Shown: positions 1 to 8,771 of the stretch, piece after piece
How positions within the stretch are numbered: position 1 is the first letter of the stretch
How the letters are laid out: each line of letters starts with the position of its first letter
NCBI GenBank assembly: GCA_028285545.1
Contig: JANQPA010000065.1
Span: forward strand, 1-64,000
Direction: 5' to 3'
Source of the DNA: Saprospiraceae bacterium
Lineage (GTDB): Bacteria > Bacteroidota > Bacteroidia > Chitinophagales > Saprospiraceae
DNA: 64,000 nucleotides
Made by a program: the position numbers and the translations under genes
The notes under the pieces: model-generated
The model's input: the letters and a program-made list of their open reading frames with translations, nothing else
Told to the model about the DNA's origin: nothing
The model's database searches: none

Positions 1-164
1 TTTTTGGCGAAACAATTTTACCAAAATTTGCTCTCATGCTTCTTTGTTTTTTCAACTAATGCCTGATTTTCAATGAACTAATCTCCGAACTAACGTTAAT
101 TTAATAATTTGTCTTTTTCTACAACCAAATTTTAGACAGCTTAACATATTTTTATCAATTCCTC

Positions 165-710
165 TTAATTGAAGTGTGGTTGAAGAATTTTAATATCTAC
201 TTCTATTGGTGTTCCTTTTTTCAGAGTTTGATAGATCACGCAGCTGTGTTTTGTGGCCTTCAAAAGTGCCACCATGACATTATTCTTTACTGATTCAGCC
301 ATTACTTCGATCTCTAGATGCATACGTTGGAAGCCTACGGGAACAGAAGGATCTATCATCAGGGTTCCTCTAACATCTACAAGTGCACTTGCTTTAACAC
401 TGGTTTTTTCAAGTTTGATATTTAACCTCCCTGCGATCATTCTCAAGGTACTTTCGAAGCAGGAGGCCAGCGTGGCACAAAGCAAATCTCCTGGATTGGG
501 AAAATCATGATCTCCTCCTATTGCTCGGTGGACGCCTATTTGGAAGGGAACCTTCATTTCTTCATTGATGCTAACTTTGGTGCGGAAAGGATCACCAAGA
601 TTTTCTCCTATGACTTCAGCTTTATCTGTAATCAGGGCTAATTCTGGGTTTTTAGTGTAGGCCTCAATTAGAGGAAGATGTCTTTGATAAACAACAGATT
701 TTGTTTTCAT
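165..710 (-). CDS. OsmC/Ohr-type family protein with both cysteines
   Basis: 181-residue OsmC-fold protein; family members reduce organic hydroperoxides or act in related thiol chemistry in the cytoplasm. Both family cysteines are visible: Cys84 in LASCFEST on the central helix and Cys157 in HSCVIYQTL near the C-terminus, so peroxidase chemistry is possible. The frame stays open 30 codons further upstream, but the ATG at 710 is preferred because the extension (from 800) has no family character and homologous sequence begins after MKTKSV. It lies 128 bp downstream of an AraC regulator on the same strand, which could control it. The substrate cannot be told from sequence. Confidence 0.85.
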   Translation of the reverse strand: MKTKSVVYQRHLPLIEAYTKNPELALITDKAEVIGENLGDPFRTKVSINEEMKVPFQIGVHRAIGGDHDFPNPGDLLCATLASCFESTLRMIAGRLNIKLEKTSVKASALVDVRGTLMIDPSVPVGFQRMHLEIEVMAESVKNNVMVALLKATKHSCVIYQTLKKGTPIEVDIKILQPHFN

Positions 711-838
711 TTTTTTGGTTTTATAGTAGGTAAATGTTGGTAATTTAAATGAATCGATGGTGCAAATATCGCTTATGGAGATATTGCATGATTTACTCAA
801 ATGTCCAAATGATGTTCTTAAAAGTTCAAAAGGAAAAA

Positions 839-1705
839 TTAGCCTGAATGCGCACTTTTAAACTGATTAGGAGGAAGTGCATACTTTGATTTAAAGGCCC
901 TGTTAAAATGAGAAGCGTTTTTGAAGCCACTTTCAAAACAAATTTCACTGATGCTAAGATCTGATCCGAGAAGTAATGTTTTGGCATGCTCCAGTCTTCT
1001 GTTGCTTAGCCATTTGGAAGGAGTAGTGTCGAAATAAGTTTTGAAGTCTCGTTTGAAAGAAGATAAACTCCGGCCACACAATTTTGCAAAATCTTCGAGC
1101 TTGAGATCATATTGAAAATTCTTAATCATGACATCTTCAATTTCTCTTTTCACAGACTTATTGACGGAGTTGAAAAAATGAAGTAATTCTTTATTCCTGG
1201 GATTTAGGGCAATGTTAAAAAGTAACTCCTGAAATTTTAATTCAACCAGGTTTTGTGGAATATTTCCACTCTGACTCAGATAATGGAATATGCTTTCCAT
1301 CAAAGATTGGAAAGAGGGATTGGAATGGATTTCAAAAACAGGATTAAAATTCTCTTGGGCGTCTATTTTTCTGACAAAATTCTCATTGTCGAGGAGAAAT
1401 TTTTTGATAAAATCATCAGTCATAAAAAAGAGCATAACGCAATAATCTTCCTCAAAATGTTGTCTTGTAGTATAGACTCCTTTTCTGACAAATAAGGCAT
1501 CTCCAGATTTTAGTTCATAGGTTTTTTGAGGTGTAATCCAGTCTTTTTGTCCACTTATGACAAAGGTTATTAGATGGGATTCTGTCCAAAGCTTGAATTT
1601 TTCAACATTGAGCGGGCATTTATATTCCACAAACAAGTAGTCGTCTCCAACTAACTTATTATATCTTGGATGGTGTTTAAAGAATTGATAAACGTCTACT
1701 ATCAT
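839..1705 (-). CDS. AraC family transcriptional regulator (cupin N-terminus)
   Basis: 288 residues. The last ~100 residues form the AraC/XylS double helix-turn-helix, with the characteristic stretch ISEICFESGFKNASHFNRAF followed by a PPNQF ending. The N-terminal half (roughly 1-170) looks like the cupin-type sensing domain, including a segment ending FVRKGVYTTRQ that is typical of AraC sensors. Unlike the regulator at 10.8 kb it has no membrane segments, so it is a soluble cytoplasmic regulator. The OsmC gene downstream is the nearest candidate target. The ligand is unknown. The ATG at 1705 is preceded by ordinary A/T-rich non-coding sequence. Confidence 0.88.
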   Translation of the reverse strand: MIVDVYQFFKHHPRYNKLVGDDYLFVEYKCPLNVEKFKLWTESHLITFVISGQKDWITPQKTYELKSGDALFVRKGVYTTRQHFEEDYCVMLFFMTDDFIKKFLLDNENFVRKIDAQENFNPVFEIHSNPSFQSLMESIFHYLSQSGNIPQNLVELKFQELLFNIALNPRNKELLHFFNSVNKSVKREIEDVMIKNFQYDLKLEDFAKLCGRSLSSFKRDFKTYFDTTPSKWLSNRRLEHAKTLLLGSDLSISEICFESGFKNASHFNRAFKSKYALPPNQFKSAHSG

Positions 1706-1794
1706 TTTTAACCGAATACTAATTTCTTAAATTTCAAATTATTGAAAAACTTTGCTTTTTGCAAAAATGACGGAGGTCCAAAAAATCTTTTTTT

Positions 1795-1865
1795 TGCCGC
1801 TGATAAACGCTGATTTTGCTGTTTTTTTATAAATTAAAAAGCAAAATCAGTGTTCACTAGCGGCA
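1795..1865 (-). terminator. Long imperfect inverted repeat after the GH123-like gene
   Basis: Left arm 1795-1820 and right arm 1840-1865 (26 bp each, five mismatches) around a 19-nt A/T-rich loop. It starts 13 bp after the stop codon of the gene ending at 1879, as expected of a transcription terminator. Its arm contains GCCGCTGATAAACGCTGA, which recurs at 9678, so it is also a member of a dispersed repeat family. Confidence 0.6.
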
Positions 1866-1878
1866 ACATAAAAATGGC

Positions 1879-4800
1879 TTATTTTTTCTCAAGAATTAAG
1901 AGTATCCCCTCTTCTTTTTCTACTGCTACTCTTTTATTCAAATCAAAAGCCTCATAATTCTGCAAGCCTTTTATTGCAGGACTGTATATTTTATACTCGT
2001 CCTTCTCCCAGCCCAATGCCTCCCAATCGATTTTGAGAGCAACTCTTTCTTCTTTGTTAGACCAAGAACCGATGGCGATCAAGGCTTTATTTTCATGTAA
2101 ATATACCGTGCTTTTAAGTCCTTTCTTATTTGTTTGGATAGGAGAAGCATCCACCCAAAAACCCATCATTTTACTGCTGGCAATGTCAAAATCATCGAAT
2201 AGCTTCCAAAGGGCGCTTGGATCATAATTGCCATACACTCTAGTGGTCATTCCAAAAACCATTCCACGGAAGGGATGCCCTCCTTTTTCTAACATTTCTC
2301 CTGGTATGCCAAAGGGGATTCCTGCCACTTCAGTCATCCAGTAATCAGGTGCTGCATCGTAATCAAAATATTCTCCAAACCAAAGTCTTGTAACGTAAGG
2401 AATATGCTCCATATACAGAAAAGCACTGTTGATATAACCATCTCTTTGATTGTACTGATTAGCAGAATGAAGATCAATGATGACTTCATCTCTGTGACTG
2501 GAAAGTACATTTACAATCCGCTTCACCGTAGCTCGACTAAAAGCTATATCATCGAGGTATAAGCCGTCAATCTCCTGATTTTTAGCCAGCCATTTAAGTC
2601 CCTCTATATAATAATTGGTCCAACGAGAAGTACCCTTATTGAGAATAGCAGCATCATTGACACGAGTCGCATGCCAGGCAGAATGATAATTGGAAACCAG
2701 GTGCTCTTGTAGCCAGCCATGACCTCCTCCTTCTCCGTCGTTAAAAATTTCGGTGCCCAGGCTTCTCATGGCATGTAGTTCATGCGCTTTATAGGTAAGC
2801 TCCCGGATGGTATTGTACAATTTTACTTTTACCCCCTTGCGATGTGCTTCATCGATATAAGCTTTTTGTTGTTCCAGGTTGAAAAAAGGATAATTGATAA
2901 AAGGGTTAATCTCATTGGCATGATGAACATTGATGACTGTACCTCCATAAGCCAGGGCCGTGTCCACCGGCACATATTTGTGGACAAAACGGGTAGAAAA
3001 ATGAGCTTTGGTATCAATTGTTTTAAATGGAGTAATTAGAAATCTAATGTTGTAGTAAAGCGTGTCACCTGCCTGCATAGTTCTCGGGCCAGAATAATTA
3101 TCTACAATAACCTGCCCCCTTCTTTCTCTGAACTGGATTCCTCCTTTACCTTCATTACCCCATGAAGAAGGCAAAATCAAGGGTTTGTTGTGATAAAAAT
3201 TGGTGTTTAGTGGACGCTCATAATTTTCATCTCTTAAGACATATTGCAATCCTTTATTGACACTGCCGAGCCAAAGACCTTCGTGATGAAAATTGATGTC
3301 CCAATTCCAGTCTATCTTTTTGGGTCGAAATCGACCTTTTTCTCCTAAGCCCAACATATATTCTGCCGCATCTTGATCATATGGAATACTAAGGATGGTA
3401 TTTTCAAGATTAACATTGTTTTTGGAGATTAAACGGATGGTATAATTGAGCATTCCATCATATTCCAAACTGCCTTCGATTTCCTGGATAAAATTATCGG
3501 ATTGGTTTTGAGCGGTCCAACTGACCTGACCATTGGAGGTATTGGTAAACTCGAACTCTTCGTTTTTCAAATCCTCTTTTTGCTTTTCGGTTCTTGTTAT
3601 TTCAAAAGTTATAGGTGCAGCAATAATATCTTCTGCTTCCTCTTTTAAATAGGTCATTTCCTGAGGGAAAAAAGATTGGATGGCTTGCGGCAAGCCATTA
3701 TCTCCCAATTTGACTTTCCGCCCCAAAACACTAAGATTTTTTCCTTGTACTTTTATGGGTATAAACGGAGGAACTATAAAATTCGCATCTGAACCTACCG
3801 TTGAATTAAGCCAGCGTAAGCGAGTCATATTTTCTGGCTGATCATCTCCTCTATTGGCGATGGTTTCGGCTTGGATGTTCAAAACCAGTTCTATCTTTTC
3901 TTCAGGCATTCCTGCTGGTCGGACAGATATGGTTGAGGTATAAACACCAGGCTTAGCCTCTTCTGGGATATCAACTCCAAACCAAAGAGCCTGAATAAAA
4001 TCTTTTTTTACATTGAGTTCTTTGGTAAATGCCTGGCCATTGAGATCAATACCTTCTGTATTAAAACAAGTGATTAAATCGGCCTTGATGGTATTGTTTC
4101 CTGGCCCCACAAGATCTGTAAAACTGACTGCTACGGACGGAAGATCTTGCGAGGGAGAATACAAACCGATTTGGAAGGTAAAATATTCTCCTCTTTTGGC
4201 CTCGTCTTCTAAATCTTGCCTAAGATCCTGGCTAACCCAACGAAAGGGAAGATAATCCCGCATGACGATCGGATAATCTCGATATTCCGGGAAAAGGTAA
4301 ATATCCTTTGGATTATTTTGGAGGAAAGATTCCACCTCTGATGCTTTTGCAATGATTTCCATTGGATAAAAACTATGGAAATCGTCGATTGACTGGGCAC
4401 TAATTACTTCTGCTAGAGGAAGGTCTGAAATTTGGTTCTGATCCAAACTGTTCAGAGCATTTGCCTGCGATCCTTCTGTTTTTTTCAGGTAGGCCATTTT
4501 GGGGTAATACCCTCCTGTAGATTCGTGTGGCATGTAGTACACAAAATAGCGAGTTTGATTAGCTGCTGGTTTAAAAATCAGGTGCCCTTCTTCAGGGTTG
4601 CTTTTCAATATTCGCTTTTCGCTAATTTCTTGCCCGGTTTCAGCAATAGTGATGATAATGTCTTTTGACTCCGGATTAGCATCATGCCTGCGCCAGGGAA
4701 GGACTACCTGGACGATGTCATCACCTGCTTGTGTTTGTATTTCAAAACGATGGTTGCCATGAGTTTTAAAGGCTTTTCCATATTCTGGGTGGTCCCAATT

Positions 4801-4941
4801 ACCAAAGGAATACTTGACGCCATTGATTTCGTAGGAGAGGGTTTTATGATCTAAATCAAGCGGTGAATTATTGCTTTTTTTGCAGGAATTGAAGAGAAAA
4901 AGGAGTGATAGAAGTAGGAGCGATAGATTTTTATGGTTCAT
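1879..4941 (-). CDS. GH123/DUF6067-like glycoside hydrolase lipoprotein
   Basis: 1020-residue exported lipoprotein: hydrophobic LLLLSLLFLFNSC lipobox, Cys20. A beta-rich N-terminal part (about 40-380) includes a segment reading VDIPEEAKPGVYTSTISV, characteristic of the N-terminal beta-sandwich of GH123 and DUF4091/DUF6067 proteins. The C-terminal part (about 650-960) looks like a TIM barrel with an acidic IDGLYLDDIAF motif near residue 795 and a following IIDLHSANQ strand, as in GH-A-like folds. I infer a surface or periplasmic glycan hydrolase; the substrate is unknown. ATG at 4941 is chosen over an upstream TTG at 4989, which would place the signal peptide internally. It lies downstream of the DUF5107 gene but a multi-hairpin spacer separates them. 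Confidence 0.7.
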   Translation of the reverse strand: MNHKNLSLLLLSLLFLFNSCKKSNNSPLDLDHKTLSYEINGVKYSFGNWDHPEYGKAFKTHGNHRFEIQTQAGDDIVQVVLPWRRHDANPESKDIIITIAETGQEISEKRILKSNPEEGHLIFKPAANQTRYFVYYMPHESTGGYYPKMAYLKKTEGSQANALNSLDQNQISDLPLAEVISAQSIDDFHSFYPMEIIAKASEVESFLQNNPKDIYLFPEYRDYPIVMRDYLPFRWVSQDLRQDLEDEAKRGEYFTFQIGLYSPSQDLPSVAVSFTDLVGPGNNTIKADLITCFNTEGIDLNGQAFTKELNVKKDFIQALWFGVDIPEEAKPGVYTSTISVRPAGMPEEKIELVLNIQAETIANRGDDQPENMTRLRWLNSTVGSDANFIVPPFIPIKVQGKNLSVLGRKVKLGDNGLPQAIQSFFPQEMTYLKEEAEDIIAAPITFEITRTEKQKEDLKNEEFEFTNTSNGQVSWTAQNQSDNFIQEIEGSLEYDGMLNYTIRLISKNNVNLENTILSIPYDQDAAEYMLGLGEKGRFRPKKIDWNWDINFHHEGLWLGSVNKGLQYVLRDENYERPLNTNFYHNKPLILPSSWGNEGKGGIQFRERRGQVIVDNYSGPRTMQAGDTLYYNIRFLITPFKTIDTKAHFSTRFVHKYVPVDTALAYGGTVINVHHANEINPFINYPFFNLEQQKAYIDEAHRKGVKVKLYNTIRELTYKAHELHAMRSLGTEIFNDGEGGGHGWLQEHLVSNYHSAWHATRVNDAAILNKGTSRWTNYYIEGLKWLAKNQEIDGLYLDDIAFSRATVKRIVNVLSSHRDEVIIDLHSANQYNQRDGYINSAFLYMEHIPYVTRLWFGEYFDYDAAPDYWMTEVAGIPFGIPGEMLEKGGHPFRGMVFGMTTRVYGNYDPSALWKLFDDFDIASSKMMGFWVDASPIQTNKKGLKSTVYLHENKALIAIGSWSNKEERVALKIDWEALGWEKDEYKIYSPAIKGLQNYEAFDLNKRVAVEKEEGILLILEKK

Positions 4942-4975
4942 TATTATGTAGGTTTTTCGTGAAGATAATGGTTTA

Positions 4976-5049
4976 GGTGGCGGTTGCAACCGCCACCAGC
5001 TTTGTTCAACGTGAACGTTGAACTCCGGGCACCCTAAAGGGTATTGCCC
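4976..5049 (-). repeat. Cluster of three short hairpins between DUF5107 and GH123-like genes
   Basis: 4976-4997 is a perfect 22-bp palindrome centred on CGGTTGCAACCG; 5004-5023 has 9-bp arms (GTTCAACGT / ACGTTGAAC) with a 2-nt loop; 5027-5049 pairs GGGC/GCCC outside ACCCT/AGGGT. The cluster begins 11 bp after the stop of the upstream gene and probably contains its terminator. Parts resemble other spacers: the GTTGCAA core recurs near 8650-8700 and the GGGTATTG / GGGCA pieces near 42640-42665. Confidence 0.55.
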
Positions 5050-5059
5050 AAATTTTGAT

Positions 5060-8000
5060 TTAGATTTTTAGAATATCTACTACTAATTTTAATTGATCAC
5101 TGGCATTTTCAGGTAAATTATAAGAATCTTTGGAAAAGGCTTTTTTGATCCATTCTAAATCCTGGTTTTCTGGTGAATGGACTAATGCTGCATTAATCAA
5201 TTCATTTGCTTTGACTTTCTGATTGTCTATTTTTAATAAAGCGGCTTGGAGAAGGAGATTAGGACCGTCAATTTTGTTAGGAGCTTGATGCCCTCTTACT
5301 AGATTAGCAAACTGTAGTGCTTTCTTTTTATCTTCTTTTTTATTGTATGCTTTGAAAAGAATAAAATGCTCCATCCTGTTATCTACCTCATAAGGTTTAC
5401 CAACCCCTAGATTGCGAGGCCATAAACTTGCTTTTTGAGCAAAATTGATAGCGGTGGTATAATCTTTTTCTTTGTAAGCTTTTTGAGCTGCACGAATACA
5501 TGCTTCATGAAAAACCTGCCGGCCTTCACGTGCTCCTTCAAAGGGAAGGATTTCATATTTTTCTAAAAAGGTAGCAGCTTTGGCAGCAGAACCCTCTTTG
5601 ATGAGAGCTTTAGCATAAATCATCCCAAAAGCAGGCGATTCTTCCAGGAATTTTGCAGCAACATTAATGACTTGGATGTATTGTTTTTCTTCAAAGAGCC
5701 TTTTTGCATTAATCAGGTTTGCCCTCCAGTTTTGAGGTTCAAGGCGTACAGCTTTTTCATGGCATTGTTTTGCAAGATGTTTGTTTTCTGAAAATAAGTT
5801 TGCCTTTGCCAGATAAAATGGTACAAAATCAGGTTCATTTTGACAGGCAGAAAATAAAGCTCTGGCTTTTTCGGTTCGACCAATATTCCAGTAGATAAGT
5901 GCGGCGTAATATTTTAACTTCCAGCTTGTATTTTCTTCCATTAAAGATTCTAATAAGTGCAGCGTTTCTCTTCGGTGAGGAAAAACCATACTTGGCGAAA
6001 TAGTAAGTGCTTTATTTAAATACTGTGCCTTATTTTTAGCTTCTAAATGCGCCAGCCATAAAAGTGAAATAGGTTGCTCTGATACCTTTTTAAAAATATT
6101 AATGGCCTCCTCTTTTTGCCCATAAGAATAATAAAGCAATGCCAATTCAAGATAAGTTTCATGAGACAGCTCATTGCTTATCAAAGATGCTAACTCATTA
6201 GATTGAGACCAAATATCTTTTTCATTGGCTAAAAATGGACTAGTAGGATCGATCTTTTGCAGAATCTCAAATGTAGCATTAGCACCCTTTTGATTATTCC
6301 CTAAGCGATGAATTATTGCCAGCATTTCCAAGGCTGAAGTATTAAGCGCATGATAGGCAAAAGCATCTTTACATAATCTTCTTGCTTCAAGAAAATTGCC
6401 TTCCTTCATGTACATTCTGGCAAGTGAGGTAAGGCCTGCATTCCGATAGGCTTGATTTTGGGCAGCGATTCCAAATCCACTTTTGGCATTGGCTGTTTTT
6501 TGCCAGTGCTCATTGATCAAACCAAAAAGATAATTGGCTTCTGGGTCATAGGTGTCGATAGCAAGAGATTTTAGAATCAGTTCATAGGCTTTCTCATACT
6601 CCATTTTCCTGTAAAAACTAAGTGCTAAACGATTCAAGGACGGGGCAAAAGCCGCTTCTTTTTCCAAGCTTTTTTGGTAAAAATGGTGTGCCTGCTGGTA
6701 TTGCCGTTGTTTCTCATGCTCTAAACCGCGAGTAAATAGGCCGTAGGCAGATTCCCAATTAAAGTCGGGATTGGCCTTGAGGGGGCGATCAACAAAAAGA
6801 TCTTTTGGGTGGGAAGAATAGTATAGCAATTGCTCACCTATCTGGAGCTGGAAATGGCGGTCAACTGGTATATCAACTGTTTTTGTAAAAAGTTCGAGTG
6901 GATTTAATACAATAGGCTCTTCAAAAATCAATTTACCTCCTTGAGTCAAGCTTATTTTGCTGTCAACTTTTTGCAAAGCACTGAACTTAATTTCAAGTTG
7001 TTCGCCTTTTCTGATGGTATTAAGAACACCATATTCCGAGGCCGCCACCATGCCTCCCGTTTTTTTCAAGGGAAACCAACGATCAATCATGTGATCCGAA
7101 TCATGAGGTGAAAATTCACGATGTTTAAAAGGAGTAAAAGTGCTTCCTTCTGAGGCTTGGTTGAATAATTTTCCAGACTGGTATTCAACATATTGTCCAT
7201 CATTATCTGTGAGCAGGTCTTCCCAGATCATTCCCTGGTCAGAAAGCCCCCAAATCCATATTTTTTTGCCGGGTTTATCATCATAGGCTCCAAGGTGGCC
7301 AAATCCAAAATCGTCTTCATGCCAATAGCCACCAAAAAAGTTGCTATATGCATTTAGTACATGATAAGACTTATAGGAGCCGAAATTATTTTTTTCATAG
7401 AAAGAGATGTTTCTGTCATTTTCTATTGGAAAAGATCCTAATTCGCCGTTGTGACCAATGTAAGCTGCACCGGGATAAATAAACTCAAGATTGCCTTTAG
7501 CTTTAGCGGCTGCATTCATCCAATGATAATAGGTTACGGGTAGATTGGTGTTATTTTGCCAGATGACTTCCGTTTCTACATATGCTTTGTCAGGATGAAG
7601 CCTAATGATGACATTCCATTTGGTGCGGGAAGGAAGGTCAATGGCCCCAACGATGCAGGATACGCTGCCATCCTCATGGGCTTTCGTGATGTAATCAACA
7701 GGGGTGGAGGCCGTCGGAATATGACCTATATCTCCAAAATTATATTCCAGTCCACCGGAGGTCCAGGGACCTCGCATGGCAATATCTCTAAATTTGACAA
7801 CTTTATTGAAATATAGGAATTCTTTATCTGTTGATTTTTCTACGGCACCCCATATTTTTCCACCTATTTCTGGAGCGACAAATACTCTGATATAGTCGTT
7901 CTCCAAGACCACCATTTTCCATTCTTTTTCAATCCCTTTATTGCTGTATCCGTCAAAACGGAAATAGGGATAAATACGGCCCATAGTAGGAATGGGATCT

Positions 8001-8119
8001 GGCTGTGAAAAAGGGTAGGTGACCATTAGGCGGGTCTCCTCATAAATTTGTGCTTCTTGAGCGGGAAGAAAAGAAAAAAACAGAAAACTGAAGCTTGCGA
8101 GGCTAATAATGTATTTCAT
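5060..8119 (-). CDS. DUF5107 domain and TPR repeat protein, exported
   Basis: 1019 residues with a signal peptide (MKYIISLASFSFLFFSFLPA). Residues about 30-360 match the DUF5107 family, with segments such as YDDKPGKKIWIWGLSDQG, FVAPEIGGKIWGA and WMNAAAKAK; this family is thought to have an aldose-epimerase-like beta-sandwich fold. The remaining ~570 residues are tetratricopeptide repeats, e.g. NRLALSFYRKMEYEKAYELI. These proteins commonly neighbour glycoside hydrolases, suggesting binding or processing of sugars at the cell surface; the exact reaction is not established. The start overlaps the stop of the upstream DoxX-like gene by 4 bp (ATGA), so the two are probably translationally coupled. 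Confidence 0.8.
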   Translation of the reverse strand: MKYIISLASFSFLFFSFLPAQEAQIYEETRLMVTYPFSQPDPIPTMGRIYPYFRFDGYSNKGIEKEWKMVVLENDYIRVFVAPEIGGKIWGAVEKSTDKEFLYFNKVVKFRDIAMRGPWTSGGLEYNFGDIGHIPTASTPVDYITKAHEDGSVSCIVGAIDLPSRTKWNVIIRLHPDKAYVETEVIWQNNTNLPVTYYHWMNAAAKAKGNLEFIYPGAAYIGHNGELGSFPIENDRNISFYEKNNFGSYKSYHVLNAYSNFFGGYWHEDDFGFGHLGAYDDKPGKKIWIWGLSDQGMIWEDLLTDNDGQYVEYQSGKLFNQASEGSTFTPFKHREFSPHDSDHMIDRWFPLKKTGGMVAASEYGVLNTIRKGEQLEIKFSALQKVDSKISLTQGGKLIFEEPIVLNPLELFTKTVDIPVDRHFQLQIGEQLLYYSSHPKDLFVDRPLKANPDFNWESAYGLFTRGLEHEKQRQYQQAHHFYQKSLEKEAAFAPSLNRLALSFYRKMEYEKAYELILKSLAIDTYDPEANYLFGLINEHWQKTANAKSGFGIAAQNQAYRNAGLTSLARMYMKEGNFLEARRLCKDAFAYHALNTSALEMLAIIHRLGNNQKGANATFEILQKIDPTSPFLANEKDIWSQSNELASLISNELSHETYLELALLYYSYGQKEEAINIFKKVSEQPISLLWLAHLEAKNKAQYLNKALTISPSMVFPHRRETLHLLESLMEENTSWKLKYYAALIYWNIGRTEKARALFSACQNEPDFVPFYLAKANLFSENKHLAKQCHEKAVRLEPQNWRANLINAKRLFEEKQYIQVINVAAKFLEESPAFGMIYAKALIKEGSAAKAATFLEKYEILPFEGAREGRQVFHEACIRAAQKAYKEKDYTTAINFAQKASLWPRNLGVGKPYEVDNRMEHFILFKAYNKKEDKKKALQFANLVRGHQAPNKIDGPNLLLQAALLKIDNQKVKANELINAALVHSPENQDLEWIKKAFSKDSYNLPENASDQLKLVVDILKI

Positions 8120-8568
8120 TTTTTTAAACTCAATTTAATGTGATCAGATGTTGGTCTTTTTAAAATGGACAGGTAGCTTTCATAATGCCAGAGTAGTAGA
8201 AAAGTATTACCAAGTAACATCATAGCCGTGATATAAGGAGTGCCCCTCATATTTAGGGCAACCGACACTAAAAATATATTGATGGTTACAGGCATGGCTA
8301 GTATAATGGAGGCGACGACTGTTCGATTCAAAAGCATCATAAGACCTACAATAATTTGGAAATAGCCAATAAAATTCCAGTAAAACCCCATTTCATGCAT
8401 CACATTGAAGTAATGACCTACAGGATCTTCATCAGGGAGTATGGTGAATTTTACCCCTGGCATTTTTCTCAAACCGGAAATAATGAAAGTTAGGGCCATA
8501 CCAATTCTTGCAGCCCAATAGAGTAGTTTGAATAGGAATGTTTCTCTCAGCTTATTGATGAAATTCAT
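8116..8568 (-). CDS. DoxX-like small integral membrane protein
   Basis: 150 residues with about four hydrophobic helices (ARIGMALTFIISGLRKM, GYFQIIVGLMMLLNR, VASIILAMPVTINIFLVSV, MMLLGNTFLLLWH). The spacing and the ISGLRKM motif in helix one fit the DoxX/MauE superfamily. Members are often paired with redox or surface enzymes but usually have no known activity. It is first in a two-gene unit with the DUF5107-TPR gene through a 4-bp ATGA overlap, so an accessory role for that exported protein is a reasonable inference. Confidence 0.7.
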   Translation of the reverse strand: MNFINKLRETFLFKLLYWAARIGMALTFIISGLRKMPGVKFTILPDEDPVGHYFNVMHEMGFYWNFIGYFQIIVGLMMLLNRTVVASIILAMPVTINIFLVSVALNMRGTPYITAMMLLGNTFLLLWHYESYLSILKRPTSDHIKLSLKK

Positions 8569-8647
8569 GGTTGGTCTTAATTAAAAGCTAGCTTAATAAA
8601 TGACAATCTATATTTTGAAGTTACAAATAAATTATGGTTTGCTTGGG

Positions 8648-8707
8648 CGGTTACAAACCGCCCTAAACAGTTGCAAACCGTCCTAAACAGTTGCAAACTG
8701 CCCACAA
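8648..8707. repeat. Three tandem copies of a 20-bp unit
   Basis: Units begin at 8648, 8668 and 8688; each reads approximately C-R-GTTRCAAACYG followed by a CCTAAA-like tail (the third copy is degenerate at its end). Each unit has partial dyad symmetry around TTGCAA. The array lies in the 203-bp spacer between the APH-like gene (stop at 8772) and the DoxX-like gene (start at 8568). The core resembles the palindrome at 4976-4997. Confidence 0.8.
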
Positions 8708-8771
8708 CGGAACAGACTTTTACTCCTACCTAAGCTTAATCTTCGGTAGGCAGGGACTTTCCACAGTTTTA

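Noticed and set aside
1-164. Partial gene at the left edge
   Set aside because: Neither strand shows a convincing coding pattern in these 164 bases; it looks like a spacer.
4942-4989. TTG start for the GH123-like lipoprotein
   Set aside because: It adds 16 residues before a perfect lipoprotein signal that starts with its own ATG at 4941.
8648-8707. CRISPR array
   Set aside because: The 20-bp units are directly adjacent with no spacers, and no cas gene is present.
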